Assembly: GCF_030247195.1 (NCBI RefSeq)
Contig: NC_080672.1
Location: 378,424,166 to 378,488,165 of the forward strand
From: Topomyia yanbarensis
Taxonomy: Eukaryota; Arthropoda; Insecta; Diptera; Culicidae
Length of the DNA: 64,000 bases
Direction of reading: 5' to 3'
Numbering within the stretch: position 1 is the first letter of the stretch; each line of letters opens with the position of its first letter. A model generated the notes under the pieces. That model was not told the origin of the DNA. It did not search any database and worked only from the letters and a program-made list of their open reading frames with translations. Below are positions 58,101 to 64,000 of this stretch, piece after piece. Made by a program: the position numbers and the translations under genes.

Positions 58101-60008
58101 AAAAACTTTTCCGTGCCGTCTGTGGACTGACGGTATGCTTTTATATGGATTACTCACTTGGGAGTTTTCCAAAAGCAGCCGTCAGTTCCCGACGGCAACA
58201 ACACGGACTTTGGTCCGAATAAAAAAAACAATAAACATTTCTCCGTCTTCTCTATTTTTATTGTGGAAGACCAACTCTGCCGCGAGAAGGTTCTTCAACA
58301 CCTTCTTGCAATTTTTCAGAGCCACACTCACGCAGTATGGTAAACAAACACTCGCACGAAATATATGCTCCGGCCCCGATGACGACTACGGTAGGGTGGA
58401 ATACTCTATTAAAAAAAAACACTAATCTTAGACCGTGCCGTTCTCCCGGGCACCGGACGCATCTAAATACACTACCTGCCGTGTTCGGCAAACAAATACA
58501 AAAAAATTCTTTTGCGCCCCACTCGCGCAGTGAGGTAACCAAATTATCCACTAATTTGCTTTGCTCCGGCGGTCGAGACGGTTACGGTAAACAAAACTTT
58601 CTTACCAAACCAGTACCAGTGTTTGGAAGAAACAAAACGAACCTATCATACCGTCTTTTCACCGCCGGATGCATACACATCATTCTTCTGCCGTGTTCGG
58701 CAACATAAAATTTTCCAAAAAACCCCTTTCTGTGGGGAACACTCGCACCTACGGGTGCACTAAATTATATAAAATATCTCCTTATTTGGGTCACTAATCA
58801 CTATATAAAAAAAACACCTTTCCCCTCTTCGCCGGGGACACTTCGTTCGCGTGAGTGGTTCCACTACTCCGGGACCGACCGTAAACGGAATAATAGAAAC
58901 AGTTTGCGAACCGATTTCGCGAACTGTTTTATTTTTATTTATATTTTGAGGATGATTCATTCATCCATTCAGATGGATGAAAATATCATCATCAATTTTG
59001 ACAGTTTCCCCGATGTTCGCATCAATGCTCTGCATCATGCAGGTGTAGCCCGATTTGGATCAGAGTAGTATGAGTGGAAGAGCGAATGGGGTAAAACGAT
59101 ACCGCGTCTTCGATTTCGAATCAAATAATAAAATTTTATTTCGCATAATTTTGGGTTTGTGGTTTAACCTGGGGTGGTTCGTTTGATTCCAGCGGGAATC
59201 ATTTTGATCTGTTTAAATTATGCGAAAGACATTCTTTGCTCCCTCTCAAACGTTTCTTTTGCCATGTACGAAGCGTCTTGAGGCGAAAAGGGACGAATAT
59301 ACAAACATTTTGTCCGGAATGTCTGCGAGTGGGAGAAATGATGACGTGTTAAGCGGTCTTGTATGTGTGAATGTATGAGTGTGGAATCGAACACAGTGAA
59401 TGAATGCATGTGTGAATGATAAGATAAAATTGTTTTGGGGTTAATTCGAAGTGCTTATCGGAATGTGAATGATCGAGTAGGCCAGTGATTGAGGATGAAT
59501 GAATGGGATAATTGTATGAATGTATTTGGATAGAAACCCCAACACAAGCGTGTAGTACTGGTACCGTAAGAACACGAGGCATTTCTGGACAGTCGATGAA
59601 AAAGAACAATATAATGCCGACAACCGTTCCCCTGCAAGTTGAAACATTGAAAATTGTCAATGCCACTTGCAGCATTTTGGGAATATCGAGTTGTTACCGA
59701 TCTTGTTTTCGGATTGGATTTAGGGTTCAACCCATAACCGAATAATGACAATGGCTGACAACCTCTCGCTTCGCGTACGCTGTCAGTATTATCAGACCAA
59801 ACACAGGCAAACTTTTCACCAATGAGGACATCCGGTCGATTATTTTTTTTGATGAATTTTGATAAATTGCGGAAGAAATAATTAGGTGTAGTTAGTTTTT
59901 CTTTGTTTATTTATTTATTTATTCATTGCGTATTATTATTGTATCGGTGTTAGGTGTTAGGTTAGAAAAAATTGTTGCCAATTTTTTTCCACCCGGTGTG
60001 GGCGAGAT
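58101..60008 (+). other. 1.9-kb 3' non-coding region of the LTR element
   Basis: No env-like frame: the longest frames (58337-58708 plus, 59349-59675 minus) show no signal peptide plus transmembrane pattern or known motif. A roughly 200-bp block is duplicated in diverged form (about 58320-58490 and 58490-58700), with markers CAC(T)C(A/G)CGCAGT, GCTCCGGC, GGTAAACAAA and CTGCCGTGTTCGGCAA. No clear polypurine tract precedes the LTR; GGTGTGGGCGAGA at 59995-60007 is the best candidate. Confidence 0.6.
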
Positions 60009-61127
60009 TGTAACCCGTCAGGGTAACAATTTAGCACTGGGTGGAAATATACCTATTTGTGCGTACTCTCTCCGTAGAGTGTATTGTTATTGCAACATAA
60101 CTCACCGCTGCTCATTATGCTCGTTCATGTTTTTGATGTAAATTTCGTTTAAATAATAGTCCATGAACGTTGTTATTAGTCCAGATAGGTGTAGTAATTT
60201 TTGTTGTGTATTTGTAAATAAATAGCATAGGGTTTAGTTAGGTTACCGCTCTCCTTTCGCTGCAAAAGTGGTCTGACTATGCTGTGCTATAGCGATGACA
60301 GCTATGCGGCGGTGCGTTTTTTTTTGGTGCTTGTTTGTTGTAGTCGAGTGCGGAAGGCGGCCATCGTAAAAGGGTAGAAAGTGACGAACCACGGCGTAGA
60401 ACAGACGTCCGTAAATGGTGTTTTTCCGGGACAGTTTCCCGCCACTGGACTGAGAGTTAAGTGCGCGCGTGCGACGGCAAGTAATCCCGTCGAAAAGTGT
60501 CGGTCGTGGTTCGGTTACCATAGTGTTCTGTGGTGTTGGGTCGCCGGATATCAGAAGCTAAACGCAAAGGAGCCACTCGCTTCTCCGGATAATTACCAAG
60601 GACCCAGTAACACCACGCCGCCCTCACTGTGGAGGATCAGCCGAACGAGCATAGCTCTCCTCCACAGTTAATCGCAAAGGAGGGCGAAGCAGGTAGGACG
60701 ACGGATCCACCTGAGGTAGTTTACTGCGGTATCTACCTGGGCCATTCACGGGGAGTGAGTGGGCCCGGCGATCAGTCGCCCTGTCGCTAGGGAGGTTCCA
60801 ACAAAAGAGCAAAGCTCACCTCCCTAGCTAATTGTAAAGGACCACTGCGATAGCAGCCAACGATACCAGCAGGAGAACTCGGCCGTCGGAGTCCCGGCCG
60901 GTCGGATAAACCCCCGCCCTCCGCAGTCATCAAAAGCAGCAGCAGCAGCAGTGAAGTAGAGAAGCGGAGAAATAAAAGTCGGTAAATTTAGTAAATTACT
61001 TGTTTGTTTACTTTTGTTTTTTGTTGTTACGAAAATCCGAAATTCTGTAGAGGCACCTAGGCCGCCCTGAAAAGAAGGGTTCGCCGGGCAAACCAGAACC
61101 CGAGTAGTGGGCAAACCCCTACTTACA
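60009..61127 (+). repeat. 3' LTR, 1119 bp
   Basis: TG...CA boundaries identical to the 5' LTR. The two LTRs appear about 99.8% identical by eye, implying very recent insertion. Confidence 0.97.
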
Positions 61128-61131
61128 AATG
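61128..61131. repeat. target-site duplication AATG (right)
   Basis: Matches 51242-51245. Confidence 0.9.
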
Positions 61132-61256
61132 CTCAAATGAAAGTAAATAGTCTAATTTATTTGCCTTACTTGTTTTTGCGAGCAAATCTTGCCTCAATCA
61201 AAAGTTATAGCTGTTTAAAAAAGTTGCAGTCCACAAACAACATGGGCAGGAATGGC
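61132..61256. mobile_element. piggyBac-like MITE, right part
   Basis: Ends ...CATGGGCAGGAATGGC followed by TTAA (61257-61260). Read on the minus strand, GCCATTCCTGCCCAT pairs with the left terminus CCCTTTCATGCCCAT with a few mismatches. Total MITE length without the LTR insertion is about 510 bp. Confidence 0.6.
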
Positions 61257-61260
61257 TTAA

Positions 61261-63215
61261 GATCGATCTTCTGTCTTCTTCCGATTCAGGAAGCAAAGGC
61301 TACGGAGATCCCTGACTCTTTCATCGTATAGTTTCTCTTCAGAAGCTCATGAAGCTGTTGATTCGACACGGCACTGCATTCATGGTGTCCGACTAATCCC
61401 ACGTCCAAGTGGTGCATGCCCGTTGGCCCGTAGACAGTCCAGCCCAACTTCGACCTAACGCTATCGCTTCTTCAGGTCTATTCGTGATTCGTTCGGAGCA
61501 TAAAAATGTACATCCTTGAGCCCAATCAGTAACTTAGGAGCTGCTTGCTGAAATTCGGCTACTGGTAGGCCACGGAGATGAAAGTACTGCTTTACTAGCT
61601 CCGTAACATTTAGCGTGTGTTGTGCAGGTCTTAAACTTGTCACTGTGTATGAATCTATAAGAGGAAAACGTTTCTGCGACCCTCGTGACGAAATGCAAAG
61701 GCATACTCTTTGAGTGTCCTTCTCTACCGTGAAACTCTGGTGCACTGAAATCCCAGAATGCTCATAAGCGATTTCTCCACCAGCGTATACGATGATTCTT
61801 CGTCCAAGACTGCGATCGTGTCCACTGTGCAATTTCTATTGTACAGCGTGACATACATCATGCGGAAGATGACGGACGGCCTCTAGTGGACGGCGTGCAT
61901 ATTGCTGTTCGAACCAATAACGGATACCAATGAATGGAGTAACGGGTAGTGTCGCTCTTTTTACGAGTCGATATTACAACAGAAGTTTAGTTTACATCGA
62001 GCTTCTACATCTTCGGTCCTCTTCTTCGTCGGAACTCTCTTCCTTGGTTTCGACACTTCCTTCCGCTTCTGAACTATCTTTCTCCGCCTCGGCACTATTT
62101 TTATTACCTCTCCAGAACTATCTTCTGCTTCACCGCTCTCGCTCTTTTCTTCTGAAGATTTTTCTTCAGAACTTTTTGCCTCTCTCAGACTCCGAAACAT
62201 CTTTCAGTTTCTTTATTTTTCTACTGCTACTACTGTCCTTCTTTGGGACTTCCGGGGGACCAAAAGGCATTTCATTATTGTCTCGACCGAGCAGGATACT
62301 ATTCGGTAGCGTCAGCGATCCTCCAATTAGCTTTCTTGCACGCTTTTAATCCACTTTCAGTGTTGAATGCTTGGTATGCTCCTCGAATATCAACAAGAGT
62401 CGCGACTGCAAGATCTGCATCTCCGGGCTTTCCTTTACCCGACTTTTTCTTCTCTGGCTCTGTTTTTCCTGGTTGTATACTTTTCGACTCCGACTTTTGC
62501 TTTTTTTTCTCTTTTGAGCCGTCCTTATGCACATGTTGAGCGTCAACTTCCTGTATTCCTCTGCTACCAGTATCCTTGCTCTGCTTGAGCGTCAACTATA
62601 GCAACTTATACTCCATTTCCGTCCGCATCTCGTTGAGTTTCTTCTGGTGGTCATCTTCTTTCGCAAGTTTCGTCTTCTTTTGCACCTTCTCGTACTTGAA
62701 CCACAGACTAACATACATAACACTATGAGGAAATTCCCTCAAAAAACATCGATCCGACAATTTTTCCAGAACACTAACTCCACCTTTTATTCACGGTCCC
62801 AAACACTCATTTACTGGTGGGTTACCCCTCAGGTTTGGGAACAAGTTTTCACTAGTGGTCTATCCCCCATGTGCTTGTTCATATGTCAGTGGCGCCATTA
62901 TTTCAAATGTGGCCACAGTCCCAACTACAAATATATTTGAAATGACCGTTAAAGCGGACGAAGTTTTGTTTTTGAGTCTGTTTTTATGTCTGTTAGTCTG
63001 TGCTTGAACTCCATCGCTCGTTTTTCCCGCTCCAGTTGCTGGCGCATTTCAAACAACACCTGCAGCATTTCCAGGCGCTTCCGGTGCAGAATCTTCTACC
63101 GTTCCATTTCCGCCTTCTGCCTCTTCTTTCCTGTTTCGAGCTGTTTTAACTCCTCTGGCAGCTCAGACAAACCGGCACCATCCACTTCACTTTCTTCGCA
63201 ATTCTGGTTCCATAT
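61261..63215 (-). pseudogene. BEL/Pao retrotransposon, gag and protease part
   Basis: Read leftward. 63215-63003 and 62701-62590 give a Glu/Lys/Arg-rich coiled coil (LEMLQVLFEMRQQLEREKRA then HQKKLNEMRTEMEYKLL), typical of BEL gag N-termini and split by a 301-bp MITE. 62595-61960 is a charged linker. 61832-61461 is the protease-type region with APKLLIGLKDVHFYAP, and 61460-61270 adds SKLGWTVYGPTGMHHL, both standard BEL landmarks. Most of the gag core seems deleted, and at least one TAG and several frameshifts are visible. The RT half continues at 50850. Confidence 0.85.
62702..63002. mobile_element. MITE, 301 bp, 7-bp TSD CTTGAAC
   Basis: Ends CACAGACTAACATACATAA and the complement of CACAGACTAACAGACATAAA. 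CTTGAAC flanks at 62695-62701 and 63003-63009. Removing it rejoins the coiled-coil gag reading of the BEL relic. Superfamily not assigned: 7-bp duplications are uncommon. Confidence 0.85.
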
Positions 63216-63257
63216 AAAAATGGACAAAACCACAACAGTGCACAGTAGAAGAAATCT

Positions 63258-63948
63258 GACCAAAAAGGCAATTAATTGGAAGCCGCTAAAAAGTATGACA
63301 GTATATACACAAAAAGTTGCGAATTTTTTTTAGGAAATAGGATGCAATCAAATTTGTTCACCGCACGCAACTATGGCCGGAGATATGGGGCTTTGGAGAT
63401 CCGGAACATTTTCGGTTTTCATCAAATCTGAGACCTAATTCGGAAGCAGCAGTAAAAGTACAAAGGATTATACCCTTAAAGTTACGGAAAACTCCAGCAA
63501 TCAAGACGCAACCAAATTTGTTCACCGCACGCACTTGTAACCGGAGATATAAGGCTTTGAATATACGGAACATTAACGGTTTTCATTAAATCTGAGGCCT
63601 ATTTCAGGTCTCAGATTTGATGAAAGCCGTTAATGTTCCGGATCTTCAAAGCCCATATCTCCGGTTACAAGTGAGTACGGTGAACAAATTTGATTGCGTC
63701 TTGATTGCTGGAGTTTCTTGCATCTTCAAGGCTATAATCCTTTGTACTTTTACTGCGGCTTCCGAATTAGGTCTCAGATTTGATGAAAACCGGAAATGTT
63801 CCGGATCTTCAAAGCCCCATATCTTCGGCCACAGTTGCGTGCGGTGAACAAATTTGATTGCATCTTATTTCCTAAAAAAAATCCGCAATTTTTGGTGTAT
63901 ATATTGTCATACTTTTTTAGCGGCTTCCAATTAATTGCTTTTTTGGTC
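63258..63948. repeat. 690-bp palindrome (foldback element)
   Basis: The left arm (63258 to about 63600) and right arm (about 63607 to 63948) are near-perfect complements with centre near 63603. Each arm contains two diverged copies of a block with CAAATTTGTTCACCGCACGC, CCGGAGATAT and TCCGGAACATT. The same peptide appears from both strands (63573-63358 minus, 63617-63847 plus), an effect of the palindrome and not a gene. Confidence 0.92.
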
Positions 63949-64000
63949 GGAATTCATCCATTGTGGCGCTGAATACATCTTTGATGTTATTTTTGTATTT
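63949..64000. other. window edge, nothing recognised
   Basis: Too short to interpret. Confidence 0.3.

Larger units (their letters stand above)
51246..61127 (+). mobile_element. Ty3/gypsy LTR retrotransposon, 9.88 kb
   Basis: Complete structure: 5' LTR 51246-52365, leader, gag, pol in the order protease-RT-RNase H-integrase, 1.9-kb 3' non-coding region and 3' LTR 60009-61127. The 4-bp duplication AATG (51242-51245 and 61128-61131) marks insertion. Integrase after RT/RNase H places it in Ty3/gypsy. The RT block LCLDARPLNERTVRDAYPLP, the integrase NPVER variant, two-knuckle Gag and LTRs above 1 kb recall the Osvaldo/Ulysses-type lineage of insects, but clade placement is inference. No env frame is present. 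Confidence 0.96.

Noticed and set aside
59349..59675. Possible env gene of the LTR element
   Set aside because: Antisense to the element, without signal peptide, cysteine pattern or fusion-type region.
63358..63847. Two similar small proteins on opposite strands
   Set aside because: Mirror translations of a palindrome, not paralogues.

Overview
The window reads as non-coding, transposon-saturated DNA from an insect nuclear genome, most likely a culicine mosquito. The strongest taxonomic clues are a Tc1/mariner transposase with DD37E catalytic spacing (the ITmD37E group described from mosquitoes) and copies of an interspersed repeat ending in a short hairpin tail that looks like a common mosquito repeat tail. 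The species is inference. I found no host protein-coding gene, tRNA, rRNA or CRISPR array that I can support. Nearly every recognisable coding region belongs to a mobile element.

Layout. 1-3.1 kb: AT-rich degenerate tandem repeats. 3.1-9.9 kb: a PIF/Harbinger-type interval flanked by TTA, with a spliced transposase broken by one stop codon near the left end and TIR-like ends at both sides. 10.3-12.1 kb: an old repeat copy split by a hAT MITE with a perfect 8-bp target duplication, then a C-rich MITE with 23-bp perfect TIRs. 13.4-14.8 kb: mosquito-type interspersed repeats. 16.7-23.6 kb: a large inverted duplication (about 1.23 kb near-identical arms carrying a TATA/Inr/CRE-like promoter pointing inward), interrupted by a 3.55-kb insertion and overlapping a 1.97-kb element with about 300-bp TIRs. 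24.1-25.1 kb: a symmetric 8-bp satellite. 25.3-26.6 kb: a hAT-like element. 26.6-27.6 kb: a decayed LINE reverse transcriptase (minus strand). 27.8-28.0 kb: a TAAA microsatellite. 28.2-30.5 kb: a long-TIR element. 34.0-35.7 kb: a minisatellite with about 300-bp higher-order periodicity. 41.2-42.1 kb: the mariner relic. 46.7-48.1 kb: MITEs.

50.3-63.2 kb is a three-level nest. A decayed BEL/Pao retrotransposon (minus strand) was hit at a TTAA by a piggyBac-like MITE, and that MITE was then hit by a 9.88-kb Ty3/gypsy LTR retrotransposon (51246-61127, 4-bp duplication AATG). The LTR element is very young: I see one substitution and one length difference between its two ~1.12-kb LTRs. It carries gag and a full protease-RT-RNase H-integrase pol. 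Its gag is split by an in-frame TAG. The gag-pol junction has a canonical A AAA AAC slippery heptamer, but the -1 frame meets a second TAG before pol opens. The LTR also holds a series of four or five short hairpins. The window ends with a 690-bp palindrome.

The elements do not form a pathway. The window is an archaeological record in which insertion order can be read from target-site duplications.
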